This document shows positions 1-11,704 of a stretch of DNA of 64,000 nt, in pieces (position 1 is the first letter of the stretch; every line of letters starts with the position of its first letter). The translations under genes were made by a program, and so were the position numbers. A model generated the notes under the pieces. It was not told where the DNA came from, ran no database searches, and worked only from the letters and a program-made list of their open reading frames with translations. The stretch comes from Labia minor. Lineage: Eukaryota; Arthropoda; Insecta; Dermaptera; Spongiphoridae. Location of the stretch: contig OY720350.1 in assembly GCA_963082975.1 (NCBI GenBank), forward strand, positions 39,301,851 to 39,365,850, given 5' to 3'.

Positions 1-659
1 AACTAAATAAAAGCGTGTAAAAAAAGGTTTTTGTCTGCACATTGCTCAGAATTTAAAATTTTTTGCATTTCGCGTTTCATGACCTTTAGAATTCAAAAGT
101 GATTTTATAATTTTTCATGTCTGCCTGTCTGTTCGGAAAATAAGGATGTTATAGAATCAAAATTCACTGGACCGATTTCTATGAAATGACATCAAAATAT
201 TCTTATATATCTCTATTTGAACATAGGCTATATATTTTATTAATATCTAATGAATAACCGCAGAAATTAATTTTTTAATATTTATATATAATGCTCCGTG
301 TTGTTCATTCAAGAGCCTCTGGCAAGTGGCTTACTGACCAAGCGGATTCATTTTACACAATGAATAATAAATTAATAATTCTAGCAATTCCCAAACAAAG
401 AATTAATATAATATCTATTTTGTTATTTTAAATTCTAATATTTAAATATCATTTCAATTAAATAATTTATTCTAAAAGTTCTCATTTTAATTCATTTAAT
501 TAAATATTTAGATCATATTTAACTTAAATTATTTTTTTATTTTTTCTTTCTATATTTGAATATTTCTTCTTTGCTATTTAAAAGTGAAGGGTATAAATTT
601 TATCAATGTCTAATATAAAAAAAAACATAAATTATTGTTTTTAGTGTCTTATGAATACA
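1..659. other. intergenic AT-rich, fragment of unknown repeat
   Basis: The first 230 bases contain CTGCCTGTCTGTTCGGAAAA and a GACCGATTTCTATGAAATGA block that looks like a decayed dispersed repeat. The rest shows no gene. Confidence 0.4.
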
Positions 660-1103
660 AAAATATTTTTTAAACGTCAATTTATGGAATTGGAGAAGCT
701 AGAAATTGGGAGAAACCGATTGGGAAACATCCGGTGGAAGACCAAGGACCAAGGTAGGTGGACAATGAAGGAAGGGACATGGGAGAGATGGGACAGGGTA
801 GGATTTGGTTGTAGCTCAGGATAGGGACGCTTAGAGAAATGTGGAATGCTGCGGCTAAGAACTTTCGAAAACTGTAGACACAGAGTTAGATAAATATAAA
901 ATATACAATAATAATATATAATTAATTTACTGATTAAATTAAAATATATTTTACAAGAAACCAAATAAATGGCTTATCTACTTATACTGATTGAAACAAA
1001 ATTGGTGAAAACATTTTACATACAGACTTTCAACCAAATACTATGTAGGGGCGGAGCACCCCGACTAGGTGTGAAGAGCGCCGAAGGCGCTCGGAGCAGC
1101 TAG
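660..1103 (+). mobile_element. Helitron-like element, family H2, with a LINE tail
   Basis: The 3' end has the hairpin GAGCGCC-gaa-GGCGCTC followed by GGAGCAGCTAG and a host T, the standard Helitron terminus (hairpin, then CTRR, then T). Upstream, at about 684-880, is a decayed copy of a LINE reverse-transcriptase C-terminal region. The 5' end was not resolved. Confidence 0.65.
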
Positions 1104-1104
1104 T

Positions 1105-2613
1105 ATAAAATAAAATCGAACTAATCAACAATACTATTGAAAACAAATTACTCTTTGATTTTAAAGTCTTTTCTCAAATTATAATACTAAACTTTTAGAA
1201 TATATGGTATAAAGAAAAATGATTATGTTTTTTAATATTATTTTATTTATATATAAAACATTTTCATTTATATAAATAAATAAATTACTAGTGTGTGTAG
1301 GTTTATCTTTTTTTACAGCAAATTAAAATATAAATTTAGTCATTAATTAAGAAAGGTTATTAATTAATACATTTAAATATCAAGTTATAATATATTTAAT
1401 GACAGTAAGCCTTAAGGTCCCAGGCCAAGGTATCAGACAAAAATTTTAAATAAATTTTTGCTAGGTCAAAACAATTCCTTACCAATTGAATATTGAACTT
1501 TTAGTTTTTAATATTTTTTTTTTGAATAATACATGTATAATTTTAATATTATAGAAAGTAAAAATAAAAATTGAAAACTTTGAGTTATTCCTGTGACAGC
1601 TTTAATTAGTTATGTTCTTAAAATGTATTAGAAAATTTTTATTTAAGAACAAATAAATAAATTATAGCTATTTTTTTTAACTTAAATGATATTTTATTAG
1701 AAAGTAAAAAAAAAATGCATATCCGTTTTAATCAAATGATGCTCAATTAATTTATGAAACGATAAATTAATTAGCGTTTAAATGAAAAGTTGATTAATAA
1801 TTGAGATGTGCTTTGATCTAATATATTTTCTATTTTGTTTTTGTTTTTATGTTTTTTTTTAATTAATAATTATTCATTTAATTTGGCATTCACAGAAGAA
1901 AATATTTAGAAAAATTATCTTTATATTATTGTATTTAAACTATCTAAAGATATTTAAAATTTATTTTAAAATTTATTCAACACGTAGATATATCGTTCCT
2001 TTATTTTCAAATCGTACCCTGAAAAGAAATATTAATATGCAAAGTATTTTATTTTTTTTATATTTTTATGTCAAAATGAGTCAGAGGACAAATCAAATTT
2101 AGGTCCAAGGATTTTCTTCCATTAATTATAATTATATTGTATATTAACATTTAAATTTTCGAAGGCTATTGATTTTAGTATATTATTAATAAGCGATTGA
2201 TCAAATTTGATTTTGGAATATATATATTAATAAGATCAATTAATTTATTATTATTAAATCATATTTCAAAATCAAAGATGTATTTCTTTTCATCAATGAT
2301 GTTAGAATTAATTTTTTTACAGAGTTGTAGGGATAAATTTTAAATTTTAAGTTTTTTAAAGATATTTTTTTCATCAATAAATATGTGTTTAATTATTGGT
2401 TTATTATTTTGATATCTATAATAAAAATAAATATTCTAGTCTATTATGAGCCGATTACCTTTAATTCCCTTACAATTTTAAATAAAAACATTTTGAAAAA
2501 AAAGAGAAAATTAAAGCTCAATTTTTAAGCTTTTATAAATTATGTATCTGCTCTTTTAAAATCTTCCAATAATTAATATCTAATCTATTATATTTTATAT
2601 ATATAAATATATA
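1105..2613. other. intergenic AT-rich, nothing recognised
   Basis: No open frame, RNA gene or terminal repeat could be supported here. The sequence is mostly poly-A/T and short A/T words. Confidence 0.5.
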
Positions 2614-2615
2614 TA

Positions 2616-3108
2616 CGAGGGGTGTTTAAATTATTCTCGGTAACGGGGTAATTGAGCAGTGACGAAGGGATTTAAATTATTTCAGTTGGTAACGACACTT
2701 CCTGAGAACATAACCTCAAAATTGCATTTATTTATCATTAGTACTTATCTAATTATCGTTGGTGTAAGCAGACCAGAATGACTGATGCGACATTGTTGAG
2801 AAAAATGCTTTGAAGAAATAAACCTTACAGCCCAGACCTTGTCCCCAGTGATTACTTTTTGTTCCCGAACCTAAAAAAAAAAATCTTCGTGGAAAACGTT
2901 TTTCTGACGATGAAAAACTGAAGGTGGCAATTAACGTACATTTTGAGGACAAGGAGGAAAAATATTTTTTAGAGGGAATTCAAAAGTTAGTTTACCGAGC
3001 AAACAAGTGTATTGAGGTTATGGGGGACTACATTGAAAAGTAAATTTTAGTTAGAAGTTTCTGCATTTACCTTCATACCTATACCGAGAATACTTTGAAC
3101 ACCCCTCG
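2616..3108 (+). mobile_element. mariner element, internally deleted
   Basis: Inverted ends CGAGGGGTGTTTAAATTATT and CGAGGGGTGTTCAAAGTATT are flanked by TA duplications (2614-2615, 3109-3110). Inside is the transposase C-terminus: SPDLVPSDYFLFP then, after frame shifts, DDEKLKVAINVHFEDKEEKY and later CIEVMGDYIEK with a stop. Only the last third of a usual mariner transposase remains. Confidence 0.85.
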
Positions 3109-3110
3109 TA

Positions 3111-3952
3111 ATTAATTAATTATGTAGATTATATTTATAATATTCTGTGTGATTAAGTATTAATAAGTAATCTATAAATATACATATTTATTTTGAAATA
3201 TGTGCATACAAGAAGCATTATTTATTAATTTATATGCTAGTGTATATGTAATGATAATATTTAAAATTCAAAATCAAATAATTTCGCCATCATTCTTATT
3301 TATTCAAAGCATATAATAATACTTATAACTAAATATAGTATACCTATATAGGCATTTAATTATAATTAATTAATTCCTAAAGAAATTTCCAATTATTTAT
3401 GCAAAATCATTAACAGTTATAATTATAAATATAGAAATTATTATCTTTTGAAATAATTACAATAAAATAAAATTTTATTACCGAAATGAATGACACCTGC
3501 TACTAATTCAGTTTCTATACTTTATTTTCCCTTTTTTTTCAAATGGGATTTATTTCTTTAGTTTTCTAAATACCAAGAACACACATTATGGAATATATGA
3601 ATGAATAAAGAAAAATGAAAAAGAAAAAAAGAAATTAAAAACATTCTTACATTTTCATTTAAACATTCCAAATGTTAGCATCGGACTTGGATTCAGTTCA
3701 ATTCCCGTTAGAGAGAGACGTCCTTGCAAATTGTGACGCCATCTCCCACCGGAGGTCACTTCCCTTAATTTCCTTCACTCTTGGAAATTTCTAAAGAAAG
3801 GACAGATTGCGGGGTCCAAACTGTTCTCTCTAACCCCTCCTATAATAAAACGATTGACTATTCAATTTTCATTAAATACGTATGATATAATTCTTAACTA
3901 TTTATTAGTAAGTATTAAACATTCCAAGTTTATTAATCATCATATTAATTAA
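3111..3952. other. intergenic, GC-richer patch at 3675-3845
   Basis: The patch contains GTGACGCCATCTCCCACCGG and CTAACCCCTCC and stands out in composition, but codes for nothing in any frame. It could be a regulatory or transcribed non-coding piece. The rest is plain AT-rich DNA. Confidence 0.35.
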
Positions 3953-4526
3953 GTACCGGGACCCCGAGCCTCGGCTCGGTACTTAAGTTAAAAAAAATGA
4001 TTCATTATTATTGGATTTGGCTGGTAATATTAATACCTGGGACACCGAGCTCTCGCTCTACCCTTTAAAAAATATTGATACACAATTCTTTAATTATTTA
4101 TTACAATTATTAAATGTTACACATTTGCATCAATCTGATTAAAATTAATGAACTTGTGCTCCTCAATAATACATAAATATATAATATATAGGTACATATA
4201 TTTTTTTTCTATAGTGTTTTTTTGAAAAACTGTTTAGCGCCCCAAGTGGTTATAAAACAAACTAAAGACAAAAAAACGTGCTTTGCAGCTTTTCGGAATT
4301 AAAAAAGCAAAATTGGCAGTCGTGGGACTGGCCGACAGAAGTGAAAACTTCTGCGTAAGAAATTTTAAAACAGACGAAATTCGCGCTATTTCACGAGAAA
4401 GATGAATTTCATATGCATGTATATATATATAACTTATATATTATTTTAAACATATATTTTAAACAAATTTGTAACTTATATTTATATATATATAAATACA
4501 CAACTTTGTTTAAAATATTGCAATAC

Positions 4527-4677
4527 GAACTGTTTTATAATTCTTATCTCTAACATAAAATATATATTTATTATGTGAAGTTCATTTCGTATAATTTTGA
4601 TTATATATGTATATATGAAATGAACTTTACATAATAAATATATATTTATATGTTAGAGATAATTTATAAAACAGTTC
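4527..4677. repeat. long inverted repeat inside H1 copy 1
   Basis: Arms 4527-4588 and 4617-4677, with a 28-base A/T-rich loop, pair almost throughout (GAACTGTTTTATAA against TTATAAAACAGTTC at the outer ends). Confidence 0.85.
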
Positions 4678-5213
4678 TAATGACAATTCAAATTTCGCGC
4701 TCTGTTATAAGAAATTTGAAAGCAGATGGTTTCATGGTGTTGGTCACGATCACGCGAGTTCTATACTTTTTCCCCATCCCGCAAAAGTGCTCAACGCCGC
4801 TAAAGAAGTTTTCACTTCAAAAATTATTTAATATTTGGAAATATATCTGACTTATAGAAAAAATGAATATTAATTAAAGAAAGAAATAGTTTTTAAAATA
4901 TCCTGAATAATATGTAACAATTTTCAAGATAGAAATTTATTACAATATTACAATTATTAACTGTTGCATCATTGCATCAATCTGATTAAAATGAATGGAA
5001 CTTCGGGTACTCAATAATAATAAATAAAATAATATTAATAAATATATTGAATAATATTTTATTGAAAAAATATTAAAACTTATAAAACTATCTAAAACTT
5101 TATTAATAAAAGAACAATGAATAAATAAATATAGAATAGTAATTTATTAAAAAGTAAACAATAGATAAAAAGAAAAAAAAATAACAAAATCATTATTTTC
5201 ATTTTTAAATAAC

Positions 5214-5284
5214 GATTCACCCGGCGAGTTTCGAACCGACGAAATCCACTCGTTAAAACATCAGTCCAACCGCTGGACTATATG
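5214..5284 (-). repeat. tRNA-like (SINE-type) module in H1 copy 1
   Basis: On the minus strand TAGTCCAGCGGTTGG resembles a pol III A box and GGTTCGAAACT a B box, 46 bases from start to start, as in tRNA genes. The T-stem pairing is imperfect and no clean acceptor stem is visible. It is therefore a tRNA-derived relic rather than a working tRNA. Confidence 0.5.
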
Positions 5285-5793
5285 TATTTAGATAAAAAAT
5301 TGTCATTTTTTTACTGTCTTAGCAGGCAGTATTAAAAATTTTGACGTTTTCCATATAATATATAATTTTCAATTAAGAAATTAATAATGAAGCTGTATGT
5401 TTCAAGAGATATCATCAATAAAACTTAATTTTTCTTTATAAATACTATATCTAGTGTGAATTTGAAAAAAATCGTTAGAGCGGTTTTTGAGAACCATGAT
5501 ATATAGATAAATACATATATACAATTTTAGCTAGCATAATAAGATAAGATATTTCATCGAATTTTTTTTAACTTAAGTTAGTCAGATGTAGATTCTTTGA
5601 AATAGAATATAAAAATTTTTAAATGAGTAATACAATAATAAAATAATAATTTAAATTAATTAAATTCAAATATTATATTATTTTCAATGATTGTAATTAA
5701 TGTAAGTAATCAATACTAATATTCTTAAATTATTTTGATGACAAAAATTTTCGGCAGAATTTATTTACTCAAAAAAATAAAATTATTTTAATA

Positions 5794-6531
5794 CAGTGTT
5801 TCTCAACCTTTCATAATTTTGAGAAAACATTTTACCTTTTTTTTAGAACCATATTGAAATAAGTTGACCTGTGGCCAGGTCCGAACCGACCGACGGTTTG
5901 AAATAAATTAATTTCCAGCTACAGAAACAATTTCAAATAATTTTCATATATCTATTAATGTAATAAAAAACAGATATGGATACATAAATAATAAATATAA
6001 ACATTTTTAATTTTATTTTATTTATAATATATATGCAAGACCAGGCTGTGACGTCATGAATGGCTGGATGACGTCATATAATTTTAAATCAAGAAAAAAC
6101 TAATAAATATGATTTTTCTCGAGGATAAAACCAATACAAAGTGCATGATTCGTGGTGATATATAAAAAAATCTCCTTTGGTGTGAAAATAACCCTTTCCT
6201 TCCTATCGTCGATCGCTAATACTACCACTTCCGGTTTCCGGAATTGCACCAAAAGTTGATCAATTCATCCCACTGATGCATTAAGTAAATATACCAAATT
6301 TCATCAAAATCGGTTGAGCCGTTCAGGCTGTACACATCTATACGGACGGACAGACGGACGGACAGACATCATGCTAAAAATACTTTTTTCTGTTTAGAAA
6401 ATGCATGATTCGTGGAGATATGTAAAAATCTCCACATGTGAAATTTGGTGTGAAAACAATACCTCCCTTACTATCGTCGGTCTGTAAAAAAGTCGAAAAG
6501 AGTCTCGCGCCCCACAGGTTGAGAATCACTG
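5794..6531 (+). mobile_element. hAT MITE carrying repeat family A
   Basis: Ends CAGTGTTTCTCAACCTTTC and (minus) CAGTGATTCTCAACCTGTG are flanked by a perfect 8-base duplication, TTTTAATA (5786-5793, 6532-6539), the hAT signature. Most of the inside is a copy of family A (5861-6490). Confidence 0.85.
5861..6490 (+). repeat. repeat family A, fullest copy
   Basis: It begins AAGTTGACCTGTGGCCAGGT and ends CTATCGTCGGTCTGTAAAAA. Landmarks are ACCGACCGACGG near the start, two TGACGTCA palindromes 20 bases apart (from 6048), and a CGGACGGACAGA tract. No coding capacity is seen. Superfamily not assigned. Confidence 0.7.
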
Positions 6532-6539
6532 TTTTAATA

Positions 6540-7172
6540 GGATGAAATTTTATTAAATATTTTCATATTCTGTAGAAATAATAAAATTTATGTTTTCTTT
6601 AAATTTTTAGTTTTTTTTTTTTTTTTATTAAGATTTGTAAAAGATATTTCTTCATAGGATCACAAGAATATTTAGTCTCTCCAAAAGTCAAAACAACTTT
6701 TGAATAATTAAATTGAATAACAAAAACCTTTAAAGTTATGTAGACTAACAAAAATTAATCTTAAAAAATATAAAAGATAATAAGAATAACTTTATCTTAG
6801 TAAAGTTTCATGTTAATTAAAATTTTTGTTTTATTAATAGAAACTATTTTTATTTTAATATCTAAATAACATTTTATTAAGATCTTTATAGACAAATTTA
6901 AACCTAAAATCTATGAAATTTAATAAGAATAAATTTTAGATGCGAAGGCAGTTCAAGTTAAAAGGTGAAATTTGATTCAAACGATTTGCTTGGCTTCTAA
7001 TGATTGTGTAATGCGCATAAAATAAATATATATAAAAAAAAACTCGATATATTACTGAGTATTAAATTTAAAATATGTATTATGTTTTATAATTTTTTAT
7101 TTAAATTTTTGTATAGTTAACTAATTAACAAAATTGATTTCATAAAACTTAATTCTCTATTATAGGTATAAT
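6540..7172. other. intergenic AT-rich, nothing recognised
   Basis: A/T-rich sequence with homopolymer tracts only. Confidence 0.5.
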
Positions 7173-7312
7173 AGCAGCTCAGAGCGCCTTCGGCGCTCTT
7201 CACCCCTAGACAGGGCCTCCGCCTCCTGTACCCCCGAGTGGTACATAGTATTTGGTTGAAAGTAGTAAAAGGTTTTCATCCATTTTGTTTTAATCAGTAT
7301 ATTACATAAAAC
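7173..7312 (-). mobile_element. Helitron-like family H2, 3' end fragment
   Basis: On the minus strand the GAGCGCCGAAGGCGCTC hairpin lies close to the end, ahead of GAGCTGCTA. The preceding 100 bases (GTACCACTCGGGGGTACAGG-type) match the copies at 41400 and 61400. Confidence 0.65.
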
Positions 7313-7409
7313 AATATATATATAACAAGTTGAAAGGTGTAATATGATTCTAATGATAATGCTGATAAAATAAATATATATATATATATAAAACTTAATA
7401 CATTATATA

Positions 7410-7895
7410 CGAGGGTAGCTTAATAATTCCGTGAGTTTTTGAACTTCCTGTCTCTTAAATGAAATGGCAACACTGTTTCCTGTCAGAAGTCAACTATCAG
7501 CTGACTCCTGTCGAATTTTGAACCAGATGGGTGTTTTAGTTTTTGCTTGATATTCATTAATAGCAAATTGAGAAGAACATGAAAAAAGTGAATTTCTATG
7601 AAAATTCATGTTTGAGATACGAATTACTTCCTCATCCGCCTTATTCTCCGGATTTAGCCCTGAGGGACTATTTCTTGTTTCCAAATCTGAAGAAATGGCT
7701 CGAACAATGAAATCATTTCACAAACAAAGACCTATTTTGATGTCCGCGACAAATCTTATTCTTTGGAAGGGATAAAAAAAATTGGAGAAACTTTGGACCA
7801 AGTTTATTGAGCTCAAAGGAGACTCCGTTGAATAAAATAATTTTTTATCCCAAAACCTGTGTTTCAATCAAAAAGTTACGGGCTTAAAGACCTGC

Positions 7896-7899
<4 letters not shown>
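7410..7899 (+). mobile_element. mariner element, deleted, second family
   Basis: The left end is CGAGGGTAGCTTAATAATTC, and the right end reads AGGGCAGGTCTTTAAGCCCG on the minus strand. Internally PHPPYSPDLALRDYFLFP and NLKKW mark a mariner transposase C-terminus. It has lost the last two bases of the right end against an (AT)n tract. Confidence 0.75.

Positions 7900-7900
<1 letters not shown>

Positions 7901-7931
<31 letters not shown>
7901..7931 (+). repeat. (AT)n microsatellite
   Basis: Pure TA tract of about 30 bases at the truncated end of the mariner copy. Similar tracts stand at 26525-26547, 32802-32821, 34061-34080, 34190-34209 and 49257-49280. Confidence 0.9.
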
Positions 7932-7935
<4 letters not shown>

Positions 7936-9714
7936 TTTTGATGACTTTGTTTTTGTTGACACAATGACTTAAATTATTATGATAGATGATCCTTCAAAAT
8001 CAAATTCTGAAATTAAAAATTCGTGGTTATAGTTCCTAATTGTGATCGAAGGGAATTCAATTAAATTTAAAAATAAATTAATATCTACGAAGGCTGGCCA
8101 AAATACAATAAAATTAAAAAAAAAATCAGAAGATTTGATTCGAATTTATATATAAAAATATGGGTAAAGAGTGATTCTTTTTTATAAATAACTTTCATTA
8201 AGATTTCAAATATTAATAATTTCATTATTTTAATCATATTTTTTAGATATTTATGTTTATACTATCTTCATATTGAGTGTCTGAATTTTGATGAATAATT
8301 TTGCTTAATAATCAAGTAATTTGATAAGATAAATATAAATATATATGATTTTATCATCTCAATTTGAGTCTATTCTTGAAATATTCATATTCACTATTTA
8401 AATATTATCTTCACAAAAGTAGTTATTTAAAAGAAATGCATATAAAACCGGTTTATATTGAACCGGATCTTGTACTTTTTGCCTATCCTTTGACGGGTTC
8501 ATAAATGCTCACAAATTTCTCTTAAATTTTTTTTTTTTTTTTAACAAAAGTACTCTTATTTAATATATTTATTAATTTGGATTATAATTTATATTTATAA
8601 CAAGGATTTAATATAAGATTAAAAGAAATTTCCGCAATTAAATATTTCCAATTATTTTTCTCACTTTTACTTCTTTTACTTATCTTGATATAAAAAGAAG
8701 TTAATAATGAATCAATTGATGGTAAATGAATAGAAATTCTTGATCATCTGATCTATTTCCATAGGAATTAAATTGAATAACTCAACAAATCCATGGTCGT
8801 ACCTGGTCACCTTGAATTTTTTTTATACTATTAAGACTTCCTTAAGTTCTCCAAGGCGAAGGACTTTACCTAAGAATGTTCCAATTATTATTGTACTATT
8901 TTCTCTCGGTTAATGATTTGATTTTAAAAAAAATTTGTAAAAGATTGACAATATATTATTAGTAAATCTAAAATATTATTAAAATTTTTAAAAACAGAAA
9001 ATCAAATAAAATATAGAATTATTTGTTGTTTTTTTTTTATTATTTAGTATTTTAATGAAAAAAATCTTTGATGACGTCAATAAGAATATTTTTTTTTTTC
9101 AAGGAGATTCACTAAGAGATCATTAAAGTGCAATCCGTATCAGATATTTTTTTTAAGGATTTGAATAAATTAATAAGTTTCTAAGAAAATTCCTAGATTC
9201 TTTTAATGATCGTATCTTGAAAAAAAAAATAATTAAAATATTTTTATTGAACCAAAACCATAATTTATGTTATAAATAAAATTGTATGTAATATCATGGG
9301 TTTATTGAAGAATAATAAATGTATATTCAAATAAACGATAGAAAAGAAAATAATTTGCATATGAAACTAAATCAACTTGAAAGGAAGCAATTTCATTTTT
9401 GTTGTAGATTTGTAAAGAGTATAAAAAGCATCTTTTTCATTGAATATTCCAAGGACGAAGAAGTGTAGGATGATAAAGAATTTCCTGCCAAGGAGTGGTT
9501 TCCATTGTGGTTAGTGAAGTTAGTTAAAAATTGTTAGAATCAATGGGTTAAAACCACAACACTTTTATTTCAATAGTAAAAATCAAAATCTGATGTCTCC
9601 ACTCAACTAACTCGCAAATTTGAATTGGATTAATTAAAATATATTATATTTAAATTAAATTTAATTAATTAAATTATAAATTAAAATTAATAAATAATAT
9701 TTATTAAACCAGCG
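7932..9714. other. intergenic AT-rich, nothing recognised
   Basis: No gene or repeat terminus was found over about 1.8 kb. A few poly-T tracts are present. Confidence 0.5.
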
Positions 9715-10035
9715 CGTGTTTGGCTCTTTGTTGATGATACTACGTCACGTGCTGGCGCTAGATAGGCAGTCAAGGTGTTAAAAAATTTTAAAAATTAATT
9801 CTGGTACTTTCAGCGATTCAATCAACCTGAAATCCTAAATATAAGCAGTTTTATACCATGTGAAAAACTAACTATCAAACAAATATTTATATTTTTACCG
9901 TCAGTGTACCAAATTTCATTATTCTAGCTCAAACCGTAGTGAAAATGACTCAGGGACCTTCAAAACGTATAAAAACATCAAAATTTTCTTGATCGCAATA
10001 CTATTTCTGAAGAGATAGAGATAGAAAATAAATAA
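9715..10035 (-). repeat. repeat family B, copy 1
   Basis: On the minus strand it carries GATGTTTTTATACGTTTTGA and AGGTCCCTGAGTCATTTTCA. It then runs through ACGGTTTGAGCTAGAAT to CTTTGACGCCAG-like sequence, paralleling 18585-19040. Confidence 0.6.
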
Positions 10036-10479
10036 ACAAATAAATCTAGTATTCAAAAAAGAAAAAGAAAAATGAAAAAAAAAAAAATAAATATTTGATA
10101 TATATTTTTTATTTTTTAACATAATACTCTTTAAGTTTAATGCACTTCGTCCAATGATGTTACTGAGCCATCACGAATAACCCATCATTCAAATTCTTTA
10201 AAATAGTCGAAATGTATAACTCTAAAATATCAATTCATCTGAGATGCCAAGAATTTAGAAATTTTATTTTTAGTTTATTTTTTATTTGCCCTGTTGCTGC
10301 CATTTATACTTTATTTCAACTGATGCTTCTATGTTATCGAATTGTTTTAATTTTTTCACTAAATTGTTCATTTGAGCCATCGTGAGAAACCAGCTTAAGT
10401 CAAAAAGTGGGTTAATTCCCTTTACTTTGAAAAAACAAATAAATCTAACAAATTAAAGATAGGATTAACAGAATAAATA

Positions 10480-11302
10480 AAGGGTGTTTCTTTTAGAGGT
10501 TAGGAACTTTAAATTGCAATAAAACAACCATGGATTATTCGATTGACATGAATTTTATTTATACGAAAGATAATCTAGTGGCATTACATTTTATATATTT
10601 TATGATTTCTGGCATATGACCCCCACGTCTAGCTCGGATGTAGTCCAATCAGGAGGTCCAATATTCGATAACTTTTTCCAACATTTGTGGCCGTATTACG
10701 GCAATAACACGGCGAATGTTGTCTTCCAAATGGTCAAGCGTTTGTGGCTTAATCCGCATAGACCAATGACTTTACATAGCCCACAGAAAGTAGTCTATCT
10801 TGGAGGCCAATTCACAGGTCCAAAACTTGAAATTAGGCGGTCACCAAACGTGTCTTTCAATAAATCGATTATGGCACGAACTGTGTGACAAGTTGAGCCG
10901 TCTTGTTGGAACCACAGCTCCTGGACATCATGGTTGTTCAATTCAGGAATGAAAAAGTTAGTAATTATGGCTCTCTACCCATTCGGGTCTTCCTCAATGC
11001 TACGGTCTACAGTAGCAATAGCATCTTCTGTTTGCGCCGTACGGCGTCTCTGGGGATGCGAGTTATCAATAAGAGTAAACGTGGTGCGAAAACGAACGTT
11101 CCATGGATAATCAAATTAACTGCTCTAATGGACGATTTTGTCGACGATAAAATGACGTAGTGCACGATACGTATTCCGCACCGAACCATTATTTTCGAAA
11201 TAAAATTGCATTATTTGCAAGCGTTGTTCAGGCGTGAGTCTATTCATGAATTGTCTATTCAGTAATGCCAACTTAAATTCTATACCTCGAAAAAACACCC
11301 TT
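10480..11302 (-). mobile_element. Tc1/mariner element, possibly rosa (DD41D) type, broken transposase
   Basis: The ends AAGGGTGTTTCTTTTAGAGG and (minus) AAGGGTGTTTTTTCGAGGTA are flanked by TA. The minus strand encodes a degenerate transposase: MNRLTPEQRLQIMQFYFENN near the start, then ELNNHDVQELWFQQDGST and FGPVNWPPR before a break. Spacing from the QQDG aspartate to the expected next catalytic residue would suit the DD41D group, but that residue is lost here. Several stops and shifts make it inactive. It is inserted in an older coding relic. Confidence 0.75.
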
Positions 11303-11309
11303 TATAATA

Positions 11310-11565
11310 CAAACGTCTGGGGGGAGTAGAAGGTAAAACACTAATCTCTTCTTCAGAGATTTCACTACTGGAAGCTCTTGGCGATGTTTTGATGTTTTCA
11401 ACTTGTGGTTGATCAACCCGTGGATTAGGCTGTTCATCAACAATTAAACTTTTATACAAAAGTGATTGTTTTAAATGAAGCTGTATCTGACAGTATTATA
11501 TCTCGGAGTATCAATCCTTCTAGCAATACGACTAACACAATAAGTGGCTTTAATAAATGTTGGTC
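11310..11565 (-). pseudogene. relic of an unknown element ORF, split by the Tc1/mariner insertion
   Basis: On the minus strand MLRPTFIKATYCVSRIARRI continues to YSFI. After a frame shift it reads LLYKSLIVDEQPNPRV and SPRASSSEISEEEISVLPST, running up to the insertion at 11303. Past the insertion (10478 downwards) a further frame contains MAQMNNLVKKLKQFDNIEAS. The style is that of a retroelement, but I cannot assign the family. Confidence 0.35.
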
Positions 11566-11704
11566 TTAACATTTACATTCACTCAATCCAACCAATAATT
11601 AGGAAGAATTTGAACTGTGACAGTCGAGTAATTTATAGAAATAATTTTTCAAATTTGCATTAATAAGGTAATAATTATTAACCTAAAAAAATTATTAATT
11701 CCAC

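Larger units (their letters stand above)
3953..5549 (-). mobile_element. Helitron-like element, family H1, 1.6 kb copy 1
   Basis: On the minus strand it starts TCTTATCTTATTATGCTAGC after a host A. It ends with the hairpin CCGAGCC-ga-GGCTCGG followed by GGTCCCGGTAC and a host T, consistent with Helitron insertion between A and T. It holds no long ORF. It contains a 62-base inverted repeat and a tRNA-like module, and is nearly identical to 62354-63945. Confidence 0.7.

Noticed and set aside
4650..4850. 66-codon frame repeated at 63051-63251
   Set aside because: Lies in the non-coding part of the H1 element; starts in the inverted repeat and has no known domain.
5214..5284. Functional tRNA gene
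   Set aside because: A and B boxes are recognisable, but acceptor and T stems pair poorly, and it is duplicated inside a mobile element.
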